Below, piece after piece: positions 11,935 through 23,607 of a DNA stretch of 64,000 nt (positions within the stretch are counted from its first letter, which is position 1; each line of letters begins with the position of its first letter). Source of the stretch: Asterella californica (lineage: Eukaryota; Streptophyta; Marchantiopsida; Marchantiales; Aytoniaceae). The stretch spans positions 4,526,001-4,590,000 of the forward strand of contig JAYKYS010000011.1 in assembly GCA_036924285.1 (NCBI GenBank), in the 5' to 3' direction. The translations under genes were made by a program, and so were the position numbers. Below the pieces are notes generated by a model that was not told where the DNA came from, ran no database searches, and saw only the letters and a list, made by a program, of their open reading frames with translations.

Positions 11935-12033
11935 CTCTTCTCTGTATAAGAATCTCGACCTTCGCGATCAATCACCCCAAGAGCTCTTGGTGAAAGCACC
12001 AGATATCGAGGTGAGAGTTTTCGTGGAAAGGGC

Positions 12034-12050
12034 GGAACCTTCTGGCTATG
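12034..12050 (-). other. Candidate degraded primer binding site of element B
   Basis: On the minus strand the sequence reads CATATCATAGCCAGAAGG, close to the tRNA-Met-complementary TGGTATCAGAGC followed by CAGAAGG. It sits about 100 bp upstream of the element B gag start. Two or three mismatches make it a weak call. If it is correct, a 5' LTR should begin just above 12,050. Confidence 0.35.
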
Positions 12051-14641
12051 ATATGACCGTGAAGACTGTGATACGTCTACTCAAAGAAGCGTTGGACTTC
12101 TAGCTGTGGTTGCTTACTCAAGGAGGTAGGCTTCAGGTTATAAGGTGGCACTGTAAAACACTCACACATGTCTATTGGCTCTTTTGATATGTTCTGAAAG
12201 TGAAAATTAGGACTAACTAGTAGTAATAAAGTCTGATGGCGAACTTTAACACTCAAGAATGGGAAATATGTGAGGTTTTAGACTTCTAAACTTCTCTTAC
12301 ATGTAAAAGAGGCCCTACTGAACACACACACGAAGTTTCAACCTGAAGTCAAATTCGAGCACCGAGATATGGACAGAAACGTTCTGAGTAAAGAAATTAT
12401 GGCGATTTCTAATACCCAGATAGCTATTTTGACCTAGAACAGAGAATAGACTCGATAACTTTCAAAGATTCTTACAGGATTTGGAGTTTACAACATGCTG
12501 AACATCCCTGTGAAATTTGACTTCCTGACTATACACAGTTCTCCAGATCTCGATCTTTGAAGTTGCTGCTCTAGATTGAGAGATTTTCATACCCTCTTTG
12601 TTTCAGTGGTCGCCTTGAATTACTCAATCATTCAAATGACATGGAACTTTTTAGGCAATTGTAGCCTTGCTAACAGTGAACGCAACCACGAAGGTTTGAA
12701 GCGATTATCTCAATTCTGCTGCAACTGACACCAAAAACCCCAAAATCATCAATTGTGTTGCAATTCTAACTCAACTCGAACTTCAAATTGGCATAACTCC
12801 TTCTTTATTGATCCAAATCAATCAAAACTTTCATTGAGAATGATTGGCAGGACGAACTCTATCTCCCTGTGTTCTCAGATTTTCCAGTGTCCTTACCAAA
12901 TGCTTTAACTCTCCTTAAGACCCCTGCTTCTAAGTTTAGAGTTTTACAAAAGATAAAAATAGACCAATGGGAGTTCATAGCTTCACTCCTCTGTCCTTTT
13001 GTGCCCCAATCCACGTGGTAACTTAATTTCATACATAAGCCTCTAAAGTGACAGCGTTAACTTTAAACTACCTACGAAGACATGTAAAATGACATGTAAC
13101 CTTGAAAGACTACTTAAACCAGCTAGAAAGCATGCATGAGCGATATGCAAGTACAACCCATGAGCTTAAACTGTATCAACATGGTAAACCTAAGTTATGT
13201 ACTTTGAACATCATAGATTAGTATGAAATCACTTACACAAGCATACGAATGCTTGAACAAGATAAATAGCATACTATCAACCTACTAGGACTCATACAAT
13301 ACAACGTTGTTAACATGTGCATAAAGGACTAGAAGTAATATTAAGTTAACTTCTACGACTACTAAAACTCAAGTGTCGTAGTAGAAGCGTAACACGTAGA
13401 ATCTCCAGAATCGACTTCTCTGAGGTCTTAACTTCACTATAGAGACTAACTCCTGGCAGAGAGGTGAATTATTTACAATGAAAAATGATTCACATCACGA
13501 CAGCGTGTAATGTATGTGTGTGTCAAATTCTACACTGACATCGATCTTATACAAGTGTTTTGAGTCGCATGAGGGAGATCCCCTCCAACCGCAACCACAG
13601 TCCCAAGGTAAAATGGAGTGCTATCAGAGGGTCACCATCTCCTAGGCTTCGGTTCTCTTGAATTTTAGAAAGTAATCCTACTCCTACCGTAGCTAATCCT
13701 ATCACATGGACAGTCATCTAAAAAAAAAAAAGAGTTGCTCATCTTAAAATAGTAGAATCTGCTTTCCTACAAAATAGCCAAGGTAATAATAGCTAACTAT
13801 ATCTACTATCTATTCCTGGTCACCAAGTGTGATCTCCATGAGATCCTCACCTGTCTGATCATCTAATTTGGCTTCTGGTATCGTGGGTGTCTCTGCTGGT
13901 ACCTCTGGCGTAGCTGAGGTGTCATCCGCCTCAGTGCTAGTCATGTGTGCTTCTGACATGGCTTCAAAAACCAGAAGAGATCTTTGGAAAGAATCCACAT
14001 GCGGTTCCTGACTCTTCAGTGCAACCTGCGGGGAGCTGGGAGCTGGGGAGGTGTGCAGTAAACATTCGAGAACTGTGAAGTTAACTACAAACCTCTTGAG
14101 ACCATAGTTGAAACATAGTACGTACATGGAGGGTCTACTAAATGTATTGATTAGAGAAATGTGAATACTCTATCAATAGAAAAGAAAAGGAGACCACAAG
14201 CTCGTGAATTCTGATTACATCTAGCAACAATAATTACTCCTTATTTTGGATAATACTCTCCTCCTTTGAACGCGGAGCATCGAGTATTGGTACTCTCGCG
14301 CATATATTTACTTGACTGCACCTCACCCTTATACGCTTGTGGGCACCCTTCTTAACTTTGCATTAGTTGACATCCACTCCTGACTCGCAACAGCAAGTTC
14401 AGCAGGTTTGCTTTCATATGAAAAAGTTGCTCCAGATACATAAAAAACTGAATAGACAAAAGATCCGATGTAAAAACACTATAAATTAAACTTCTCATGC
14501 AAATAGATGGCTAGCGGCTGACATGCTCTTCTCGTATACAAATGATGTGACATTTTGACCTCTTGCTAGTCAAAGGTACAGTCAAGTAATACAAAGCTAC
14601 GAGAGGGTCAAGTCCGACAAACTTGTATGATACTTAATTGC
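12051..14641. other. Non-coding stretch; may contain the 5' LTR of element B
   Basis: No conserved gene is visible. A minus-strand ORF of 105 codons (13,810-14,127), with an acidic Thr/Glu-rich end (DLMEITLGDQE), is not recognised and may be retroelement-derived. A 12-base A run lies at about 13,719. I could not find a matching second LTR in the window. Confidence 0.4.
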
Positions 14642-14645
14642 TGGA
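14642..14645. repeat. Target-site duplication TGGA, left copy
   Basis: TGGA directly precedes the 5' LTR start TGTAACGCC. The same four bases follow the 3' LTR end at 25,170-25,173, as expected for a Ty3-type integrase. Confidence 0.85.
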
Positions 14646-15586
14646 TGTAACGCCGTTTTCCAAATATGGATAGTGATTAGATGACAACACGCGGCGCTGG
14701 CTGGGGTCTCGAGAGCGAAGACAGAAGTGGAGTTCCAAGTACTTAACGGGATCGCAAACCCTAAAAACGGGCTTTTATCATTCTTCACTGTACGTGCACC
14801 TGAGAGCAGGACCAGAGAGACAGAGACTCCTCAGTTTTTCAATTTTGCTGTGTACAGAGAGCCTGAGGGCAGAGACTAGGTTACACAGTGGATAGAACAT
14901 TATTAAACTCTCAGATACCTTAGTGATAGAGAGTTTACCAGTCAATTACTTTGATGAGTGGGTTATTGAGTGAGAGATCAGCACATTTAAGGTGAAGATA
15001 AGTTTTCAGGAGAGATTGGAGTTCCGAAGTTAAATTCTCATCAGAGAATTCCAGTAGTAGGAAGGATTGCCGTTCTGAACGTTTCTCCGAGACCCTGTTA
15101 GCAAGCAAACATCGTGTAATGTATATGAGCCCGTGATTTTCTTTGTTATATGATAAGCAAACTTGGATTGAGTGCCAACGTTGGATTGAAGCGTCTGGTG
15201 TGGATTTGACTCTATTTCGGTGTACCTTCCTACTTCCTAGCATCCACTAGGCTTCCTAGTCTTGGCTGTGGTCCTTCAGGGATTATTGCGTTCCGACTTG
15301 ATCACCAGTAGCGGAAGTGCTGCCCAAATTTTATCCAACCCAGGCCCAGAATAGTTTCCATGGTGTTTTGAAACCTGAGATTAGTAGCAGAGACCTGCTA
15401 AAGACTAGTTGGTTATGCTAAACCCGTCCAACGGTTATCAAATCCTTGGTGTTTATTAGCGGAAAGGTTAACGAACTGGATCTGGAGACACAAATATAGT
15501 ACAAGGTCTTCAGGGAGGTTCACGTTCGGCGATTCATTGGCTAGAGACGGACGACTCGACTCCGTGATCTGCGGTCGAACGTTACA
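14646..15586 (+). repeat. 5' LTR (941 bp)
   Basis: Starts TGTAACGCCG and ends CGTTACA, immediately before the primer binding site. It aligns end to end with 24,005-25,169 once the 217-bp MITE and its 8-bp duplicated target are removed from the latter, leaving 940 bp. Scattered substitutions (for example ATGGATAG versus ATGGGCAG near the start) show the insertion is not recent. Minus-strand ORFs here are chance. Confidence 0.92.
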
Positions 15587-15588
15587 GT

Positions 15589-15600
15589 TGGTATCAGAGC
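15589..15600 (+). other. Primer binding site, tRNA-Met type
   Basis: TGGTATCAGAGC lies 2 bases after the 5' LTR. This is the canonical plant primer binding site complementary to the 3' end of initiator tRNA-Met, used to start minus-strand cDNA. Confidence 0.9.
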
Positions 15601-15636
15601 AGGTTCAGGTTGAATCTTTGCTGAACACCATCGACA

Positions 15637-16841
15637 ATGGAAGCCGTGCCGACTGGGATGGACGAGATGCAGGCGTTTTTGAAGAAGTTGGAAAGCCGAC
15701 TTGAGCAAGTAGAAGCTGAGAACAAGGTGCTTAAGGCGGATTTAGCACAAGCAAAAGCAACACAGGAGAAAGAAGCAGAGGTCCCTGTATCACAAGCTGA
15801 GCAAGTCAAGGATTTAGCACTGCTGGGTGAAGGAGCAGTTGATGCTACTCAAGCAGACAAGAATGAAGATGGATCACAGAAGGTGCGAGAGAATGTTGCG
15901 GAAGGCAGCTCAACTAAAGAAGGACACAAGCGAAAAGTGAAGTGGGCTGAACCAGCAACGCCATCAGCCTTCAACGGTGAGAAAAGCTTTTCCAAGTTTG
16001 AGTTATGGGTTACTGAGATGGAGAATTACTTGGAGAACTTCGATGAGCGCAGTTGGTTCACCTATGCTGTTAGTAGACTAGAAGGAGAGGCTAAGAATGA
16101 TATGGAGGTCAACAGCGGATGAGGAGCTTGAACGGTACAACTCCTATGTCCACTTGGTCGGAGCTGAAGGATGAACTCAGAAGACATCTGGTACCAGTGG
16201 ATGAAGCTACACAGTTTCGACTAGAGCTCATTCATCTGAGACAGACAGGGAGTATCAGACAGTACTTCCAATGATTTTCTGAGTTGGTTACTCGTTTGCA
16301 CATGGTGGATCACACCGACTTGCTATTTCACTTGAAGAAAGGTCTGCAGGGTTTCTATGCTAGTGTGTTTGATAGTTGGGTTATGTTTCACAAGTCCGAG
16401 GACATGCAAGACTTGTTTGCATTTCTGGAAGCAACAGAGAACACTAGGGAACGTAATTACACCGTGCAACCTTCCAAGTTTCAGCGTGGAACAAGTGGTG
16501 GCGAGCCTAGTCGAGGATTTTGGCGCAATCCTCAAGGACAGATAGCGTCCTCTTAGAGTAGAGGTGGTAGAGGACGTGGTGGTGGAAGATTTGGTACATC
16601 TGGAAGAGGATTTTCTCGTGGCTCTCATCAGCGAGGAGTCACTCGTGGTCCTACTCAGACACGACCTACTGGATCTTATGCATCCAATGCAGGATCCAAC
16701 CAAGCTTCGACTTCAGGTGCTAGGAGCAGTGGAGCTAGCAGTGCTATCCTTTCAAGGACGATCATCTATTTTCGATGCGGACGAGATGGTCACATCGCTC
16801 GTGAGTGTCCTCAACGTTCAACAGCGAGCAACGTCCGTGGG
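15637..16841 (+). pseudogene. Gag of the 14,646-25,169 element
   Basis: The frame opens with MEAVPTGMDEMQAFLKKLE and an N-terminal coiled coil (residues about 8-50, leucine-spaced and rich in Glu/Lys). A capsid segment follows (FSKFELWVTEMENYL). A frameshift occurs between about 16,120 and 16,150. The capsid then continues (FRLELIHLRQTGSIRQYF, VDHTDLLFHLKKGLQGF) with stops at 16,272 (TGA) and 16,554 (TAG). A Gly/Arg/Ser-rich stretch leads to the zinc knuckle YFRCGRDGHIAREC at about 16,770-16,812. Its first cysteine is replaced by tyrosine, so it should not fold normally. Gag and pol share one frame from here on. Confidence 0.85.
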
Positions 16842-18977
16842 TTGACAGCTGAAGAGACAACCAGTGTTGAAGAACCAGTTGAGACGACTACTGAAGCAGA
16901 GGTATGTGCTGGTGAGCATTTGGTAGAGCATGGGGATTTTCTGCCGTGGATTGAAGTGAAACTAGGAAGTCAACAGTGTTGTTTGCTTATAGATACTAGA
17001 GCAGATGTGAATGTCTTGGATGAAAAGCTGGTCAGGACCTTGGGGATGACTAGAACCAAGATCATGAGCCCGTTGTTGGTAAGGTTTGTGCAAGGTAGCA
17101 CAATCGTTACAGAAAAGCTCATGAGTGTTCCTATTACTGTTGGAGGGGTAACCAGGAAGCATGAATTCCTAGTTATGAACTTGGGTGATACAATGGAGGG
17201 TATCTTGTCGTGGTCTTGGTTACAAGAGACCAAGGCAAAGCTAGATGTTCAAGAAGGAAATGTCATTGTCATGGATCGATGGGGCTTGGGTCAACCACAT
17301 CCTTTGATCATCAAAGAGAGACCCAAGGAGCCAAACCATGCTGCTCGTAGGTTCCAACGAGCAAAGGTGGCATTTCAGATCTGCACAGCTAGACAGTTTA
17401 GAAAGCAGATCAAGTCAGTAGATGAAGCTTGGGTTGCAGTGATGTCTAAACCCAAGGTGGAGACGGATGAGGAAGAACGTGTTGCTGCTCTTCCTATACA
17501 TCCTGATATGCAAGCATTGATTGAGAGGTTTTCTCACATAATGCCGGACCAGTTACCAACAGGACTTCCTCCGAGGAGAGCCTTGGATCATGCTATTGAT
17601 CTGGTTCTTGGAGCTACACCTACTGCAGTGTCATCAAGACGCATGTCATTTGATGAGCTGACAGAGCTGAAGACTCAGCTGAAAGAGTTGGTAGCTCAGG
17701 GTATCTTACGGCCCAGTATATCATCTTATGCTGCCCCGATGTTGTTCGTGGCCAAGAAAGATGGTGGTATTCGCATGTGTGCGGACTATCGTGCACTCAA
17801 TAAGGTTACTGTCAAGAACAAGTACCCTCTTCCTCTCATGGATGAAACCACCGATCGGTTGGCCACAGGAAAGTACTTCACCAAGCTAGATCTGCGTTCT
17901 GGATATCACCAGATCCGGATCAAAGAAGGAGATGAAGAAAAGACAGCTGTAAGGACGAGGTATGGCTTGTTTGAGTATACAGTGTTGCCGTTTGGATTGT
18001 CCAATGCACCTGGTACTTTCTGTAGGCTAATGAACGAGATCTTCAGAGATCTCTTGGATGAGAGTGTTATCGTGTACTTAGACGATATCATCATCTTCTC
18101 ATCCACTTGGGATCAGCATCTAGCAGATGTTGAAATGATGTTTAAGCGCCTGGAATAACATCAACTCTACCTCAAGAAGAGCAAGTGCTCTTTTGGACAA
18201 GAGAGTGTGGTGTTTCTAGGATGTTTGATCGATGCACAGGGTATTCATCCTAACAAGGCTAAGATTCGAGCCATTGTTGAATGGAAGAGACATGAGAGTG
18301 TTCATGAGCTCAGATCTTTTCTTGGATTAGCAACATATTTTCGGCGTTTTGTTTATCAGTTTGCGCATAAAGCTGCACCTTTGTTTGGCTTATTACGCAA
18401 GACTTCCAAGGTTGTTTGGAATCCAGCAGCTGAAAGAGCGTTTCAGGAGTTGAAACAAGCACTGACAGAGATGCCCGTGCTAGCTCTTCCCAAGATGGGA
18501 GAACCTTTCGAGGTTCACACAGATGCTTACCAATGGGCGATTGGAGGGGTGTTGATGCAAGAAAAGCATCCGGTGGCTTACGAAAGTCACAAGTTCTCAG
18601 AGACTGAGGCGAAATGACCTGCTCATGAACAGGAGATGTTCGCAGTTGTCCATTGTCTGAAGCGTTGGGAGCATTATTTGTTACCAAGCAAGGTTACTGT
18701 TGTGACGGACTGCGAGGGTAATACATACTTTCAGAGTAAATCCCATTTGTCCCGCAAACAGCAGAGGTGGCAAGTGGAACTTGCACGTTTTGATATCGAA
18801 TGGCGGTATCAAAAGAGGAAGGAAAATATTCCAGCGGATGTGTTAAGCAGACGTGTCCAGGCGTTAACAACTCAGGACACAAGTGAAGAGCTTTTAGATC
18901 GAATCAGACAAGCATTGCCAGATGATCCTCAAGCTCAACGTTGGACCAGCCAACAAGGGAGAGATCCATTGGTACGT
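16842..18977 (+). pseudogene. Pol: protease, reverse transcriptase and RNase H
   Basis: The frame continues from gag. The protease (about 16,930-17,250) has LLIDTRADVNVLD where active retropepsins have DTG, so Gly is changed to Arg in the catalytic motif. The RT (about 17,560-18,260) has VAKKDGGIRMCADYRALN, FTKLDLRSGYHQIRI, LPFGLSNAPGTF and an intact YLDD box (VIVYLDDIIIFS). A stop TAA at 18,156 breaks the RT C-terminal part. RNase H (about 18,480-18,860) has HTDAYQWAIGGVL and HEQEMFAVVHCLKRWEHYL, split by TGA at 18,615. The frame runs into ACGT at 18,974-18,977, the target site of a nested element, and resumes in frame at 21,248. Confidence 0.9.
18974..18977. repeat. Target-site duplication ACGT (left) of the 2,266-bp insertion
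   Basis: ACGT occurs immediately before TGTCGTGTTG and again at 21,244-21,247 immediately after CTATGACA. Joining the two flanks at one ACGT restores the pol frame. Confidence 0.88.
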
Positions 18978-21243
18978 TGTCGTGTTGTGAGACGTCTCAC
19001 ATGTGAATTCAGTGTAGAACGGGTGTTGTGTTTTCTTTTGTGTTCGGTGAAACTTTGTGTAGTTCCATGAGAGGGTATTAGGTGTCACGTTCATAGAGAT
19101 CTGGATGTGAGATCGCACGATAACAAGATGTGCCGACTCAATGATCCATGAACGTTCACGTGAATGGCTCTTGTTGTGAAACATAGGTATAAGATAGTGG
19201 GTTGGGGGTTTGGGAGGCATTCTTCTGGGGGGGGGTAGTTTTCATGAGTGTGAAGGAGCGGCAGGAGTTGTATTCATGGATGGAGGACTGAATCGAGTTC
19301 CAAATCTACCATTTCCGAACCCGTTTCATATCAAGCTTCACTTGATCCACCGCGATCACTTTCGACAGTGGTTCGTCGCCTACTTTGGAGAAGAGTTCAT
19401 GGGGAGGATGATGGACTCGCCTACTCCGGTGATCTTACCAATCGTCACGTATGGAGAGGACTGGGACTTGACAGTGTACATCTTACTTTGACGAGGACCA
19501 ATGGACTTGAATTATCCAGCCAACATCCCTTTCAACGTCTGGGTGGATGTTCGATGTCACTGTCGGCGGAAGATCAATCATCGTGCGTGGATCGCAAGGA
19601 ACTTTGGCGAGGAGTACTGTAATCAAGTGATGGCTTCTCCATTTCCTTTTGTAGTACCTTTCATCGTAAATCGGTTCCAGGTCGTCATCTTGACCTTGTA
19701 CTGAATCTTAAGTGTTAAGTAAGATCTCTATAGTTTGACGAGTGTAATTAACCTAAGGTTGGGGCCGATGCCTTGAAGGCATGAGAGGGTAGTAAGGTTA
19801 TAGGTGTTCTAGGGTACCAAGTAGAGGACAAAAGAGATTTCCAGATCTGTTTTCTTATTGGTCTATTTTCGACCAATCAACTCCATTCCAGATCTGCAGA
19901 CGGCTTCAGGGTTTTGGAGGTCTTCCCGAGGGTCATTTGAGGAGTGAGTGGTCTTGTTGGAAAGCTCTCGAGACGGGCTACACTCTAGAGACAAAGATCA
20001 GGCGATTTGGAGTTCTGAGGAGAGAGGGATGGACGTTGACAGTCAGGGGGGTCAAATCGGTACCCCGAGCCACGTTTTGGAGTGATCCGGGAGTTTGAGA
20101 GGTGATCTTTAGGAGTTGTCAAGGGGATCAAGTAGTTCACTCCGTGCTGGTTGTATTGATGTAAAACAATCCTACATTTGGGTTGGATTTGCTCTTGAAA
20201 TGATCGATTGAAGTTGGCTGTTACAGTTGAGAGGTATGAATAAAACCGCTTTCTTTGGGTTCAAAGCTTGAGTTGCTCCGTGCACATGGGATTGGATCTC
20301 TAAGTGAAACTTTCCAGGATGAGTGTGTGCCCTATCAGCTAGTCACATGTGAAATTTCAATTCAATTGGGTAAGAGAATGTGTGGAGATCTAGGATTTTG
20401 GCCATCGAGATCTGTAAAGCTCATAAGTTAGCACAGGCGGGTGGCTTGATTCATCGCGGACAGTTGGGTTCAGATCTGAGACTGAAATTTCATACAGTAG
20501 TAGAGAAGGGTCAGAGGGGATGTCCTGTGAAGTTTGAGCCTGATTGGATAATCGAGGTGAAGGCATGAGATTGTCAAAGTTCAGTTTGCAGCGAGATGAG
20601 AAAGACGTAGAGAGATTTCGCTTAAATCTCTTGGTTGGAGTTGAACAAAAAATGACTTGAAGATGGGAGGTGTGCTTCTTGGAGGTGTCGTGTGGATGAC
20701 AAGGAGGATGTATTGTCAGATTGGTACGGCGATCACGCTCAATGGAGATGTCACGTCTTGCTGAAGCTGAGGTACCGTTATCCTCGGTGTCACGCCCCGA
20801 GTTTCTAGCTGTTTGCTGCCGATATGTCTTGTATCGTTGGGAAGCTTGTGTAGTAGGTGGTCCTTGCTGTGAACATCTTCCTGAGCAAACTCGTATCAGC
20901 GAACAATAGAAGGTCAGAGTCTACAATTTAGGTAGTTTGTCGAGAAGAAGTAGTGACGCGGATGTTGATGAGAGATTGTATGAAAAGTGCTTGGGATCTA
21001 AAGCAGACACGTACCGTGTATGAGCCTTGCCTTTATCTAGAGTGGAATCGAGCTCCGAGTCATTTGTGCGAGTGCACATGTGTTGCACTTGGGTCAAGTT
21101 AGATCGCTAGTAACCTACAAAAAAAGACTGATAGATTAGATAGTGAGAGCATAAGTTTCATCGATTAGGTCGTAGATCTAGTTGTATCTCTCTACAGCCA
21201 GATACCCCGTGTATTCCCAGACCATATTCCACGCCCTATGACA
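18978..21243 (+). mobile_element. 2,266-bp solo-LTR-like insertion inside pol (family copy 1, complete)
   Basis: The insertion begins TGTCG and ends TGACA (TG...CA, inverted TGTC/GACA) with ACGT on both sides, as for a solo LTR or a short non-autonomous LTR element. It contains no RT or integrase. Short open stretches encode segments such as NPFHIKLHLIHRDHFRQWF and NYPANIPFNVWVDVRC that recur in three other truncated copies (2,225, 43,455 and 60,783). A run of about ten G lies near 19,227. It is a strikingly long unit for a solo LTR. It could also be a non-autonomous element whose ends resemble an LTR. Confidence 0.85.
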
Positions 21244-21247
21244 ACGT
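21244..21247. repeat. Target-site duplication ACGT (right)
   Basis: Right copy of the 4-bp duplication that flanks the 2,266-bp insertion. Pol reading resumes at 21,248. Confidence 0.88.
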
Positions 21248-21911
21248 AATCTCTCATTTCGCAACAGCCTTTGGTTTTATAAGCAAACCAATGTCTATGT
21301 CCCAACTGGATCTCTAAGGACACTAGTCATGCAAGAATGTCATGGTTGTGAACTGGCTGGACATGGAAGGCAGAATAGGACGTTGCAACGAGTTAAAGAG
21401 CAGTTCTATTGGCCGTCCATGTTGGAGGATGTTGTCAAGTACGTGCAAACTTGCTTGACATGTCAACAACAACGAACAGAGCGAAGGAGACCTGCAGGGT
21501 TGTTGAGACCATTGCCAATACCTGATGGACCTTGGGAGAGCATAAGTATGGACCTATGCACAGGTTTACCCGAATCAGGAGGTTTTGATGCTCTGTTAGT
21601 TGTTATAGATCGTTTCAGTAAGCAAGCTCACCTCATCCCTTGTAGAGAAGCAGTGACGTCCAGAGGTGCCGCTGAACTGTTTATACGGTATGTTTTTAAG
21701 TATCATGGGATGCCTAAAGACATAGTTTCAGATCTGGATAGGAGGTTTGTAGCTAATTTTTGGAAGGGTTTGTTTCGAAGGCTCGGAACTACCCTCAAGT
21801 TCAGTTCCTCTTATCATCCTGAAACTGATGGTCAGACGGAAAGGACGATCCAGATAGTAGAACAAGGATTGAGAAACTATATCATGCGAGATCAGAGTGA
21901 TTGGAGCGAGC
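21248..21911 (+). pseudogene. Pol: integrase zinc-binding and catalytic core
   Basis: Reading resumes with LWFYKQTNVYVPTGSLR, then the HHCC zinc-binding domain (HGCELAGHGRQNRTL followed by CLTCQQQR) and the catalytic core with SMDLCTGLP (first Asp), DIVSDLDRRF (second Asp; usually SDRD, here SDLD) and YHPETDGQTERT (catalytic Glu). It is open for 195 codons from 21,329. The stop at 21,914 belongs to the nested element that begins at 21,912. The true frame continues at 22,832. Confidence 0.9.
21908..21911. repeat. Target-site duplication GAGC (left) of the 916-bp insertion
   Basis: GAGC lies directly before TGTAAACCCTCC and again at 22,828-22,831 after TCATTACA. One copy completes the codons for Ser-Glu-His between the integrase core and its C-terminal part. 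Confidence 0.9.
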
Positions 21912-22827
21912 TGTAAACCCTCCGCGGTCCTATCGATCAACTACCCCCCCCCCATCTCTCAACCTCCACGATCGTCATCCACGAATCTGCAACATGTCGG
22001 GCATGTCTCTCACTCAGGGGTCACCTCTGTTGGCTTTGATGGAAGCACACCATGAACTTGAAAGGAAAATGCTGAGTTCACTCATTCATACACCCACAAA
22101 CTTATCAACTAAAAATCTCCTTAAACACATCAACTAAAATCCTCCATTTTAACGACGTCTCTCAAGTTCTCACATGCTAAAAATATCCCACACTCTCTAT
22201 ATTACTCAAGTTGTCATTACGACAATATGAAAACAAGGATGAGGAGCTCTTCTCTACTCCTCTATTTATACATTCTAGGTTTTTACTTTGGTACCCTCCG
22301 GTAACTCAGCCGTAACTACTTTTACCGGGTTTTACTAAGATATTACTTAAGGTAAAAGCATTGATCACATGGGCTTTTTATCTTTTTACATGGGCTTATT
22401 CCTTCAAAGTCAACAACTTCTAGAAGGATTCTGGAATATTCTCAAGGAATCTCGAATTTCCACCCCCCTCTACACCAGGACCCACTAAAAAGGAAACATG
22501 TGGAATCTCTTCTTGTTTTTAATGCCCACAAAGTCCACAACTTTAATCCAACCACTAATATCAAGTCAAAAAGGAGATAAGGGATACTTTCCACCCCCTT
22601 TCTACCTTTTAGACAAGATGACAAGATAGTAGTGCTCACTCTTTAGCAAATATCCGAATTCTGCCAAAAGTACAGCTAAGTTTAATCATAACTAACTTTT
22701 AGCTAGTCATGACTAACTTGATACCTCCTTAAAATACTTTGGCAGCAAATAAACATTCTCAACACTTAGTTATAACTAAACACCTTACTAATAGACAAAC
22801 TTCCTATGTGTAACATAGGTCATTACA
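21912..22827 (+). mobile_element. 916-bp solo-LTR-like insertion inside the integrase
   Basis: Starts TGTAAACCCTCC and ends GGTCATTACA, with perfect 5-bp inverted ends (TGTAA/TTACA) and the GAGC duplication. It has no internal coding region or primer binding site, so it is best read as a solo LTR left by recombination. A poly-C run sits near its start (about 21,943-21,951). The first 75 bp recur on the minus strand at 7,926-7,996. Orientation is set by the TGTAAACCC end. Confidence 0.87.
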
Positions 22828-22831
22828 GAGC
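22828..22831. repeat. Target-site duplication GAGC (right)
   Basis: Right copy of the 4-bp duplication flanking the 916-bp insertion. Integrase coding resumes immediately after it. Confidence 0.9.
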
Positions 22832-23607
22832 ACTTGGACTTGGTGGAGTTTACATATAACAACACCAAGCACTCGAGTACATGATTTAAACCATTTGAAG
22901 TGGTTTATCGGGGCTCTCATGCACCTTGGACTCCTATAGCTCTAGCTACCAAGGGGCATGAAAACACAGGAAGGTCGAACCAGGATCCTCCAGATCTAGA
23001 GACTTTCATACGTGTTCAGGGTACTGTGTTTCAAGAAGCCAAGAAGCACATGGAGAAGGCACAACAACGGTATGCCAAGTATGCAAACCGTGGTAGACAA
23101 GACGTACAGTTTGAAGAAAGACAGAGAGTTTGGTTGAGAACCAAGAACTTCAGAATACCAGCAGGGGTGGACTTAGCCAAGAAGCTTCTTCCAAAGTGGG
23201 CAGGACCGTTCCTGATCGAGAAGAAGTTAGGTCTTGTGACCTATAAGTTACGTTTTCCAGCTAGTATGAAGCACTATCACCTCATCATTCATGTTTCTAA
23301 CTTAAAGATGTTTCGTGAGGAACTAGAGTCGTTGCCAGGAAGATATCAGAAATGGCATCCAGTGTTAGAAGCATTACCAAGAGCTGATGATCTTGAGTTG
23401 ATTGAGATAGTAGATCATCGGACATCACCAAATCCAGATGGAGCTGGAGAACCCGTTACTCAATACCTATGTCGTTGGACAGGTAGAGTTCCGGGATTGG
23501 TAAGTGAAGCTTGGGAGTACCTAGATGATCTAGCATTGTACAAGTTTCAGGAACCACTGCGTAAATATTTTGTGAGACGACAATCTGCAGTGGTCTCTTC
23601 CAGCTAA
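22832..23607 (+). pseudogene. Pol: integrase C-terminal part with GPF module and chromodomain-like end
   Basis: Reading resumes with LDLVEFTYNNTKHSST, a stop at about 22,886 (TGA where Gly is expected) and then FKPFEVVYRG. It continues through a basic helical part (EAKKHMEKAQQRYAKYAN), the GPY/F module (LLPKWAGPFLIEKKLG and HLIIHVSNLKMF), and a terminal module QYLCRWTGRVPGLVSEAWE that resembles a chromodomain aromatic cage region. The frame stops at 23,605. The chromodomain reading suggests a chromovirus that targets heterochromatin, which is inference from family knowledge. Confidence 0.85.

Noticed and set aside
14597..15243. Minus-strand ORFs repeated at 23,839-24,601
   Set aside because: They lie in the two LTRs and are duplicated only because the LTRs are.
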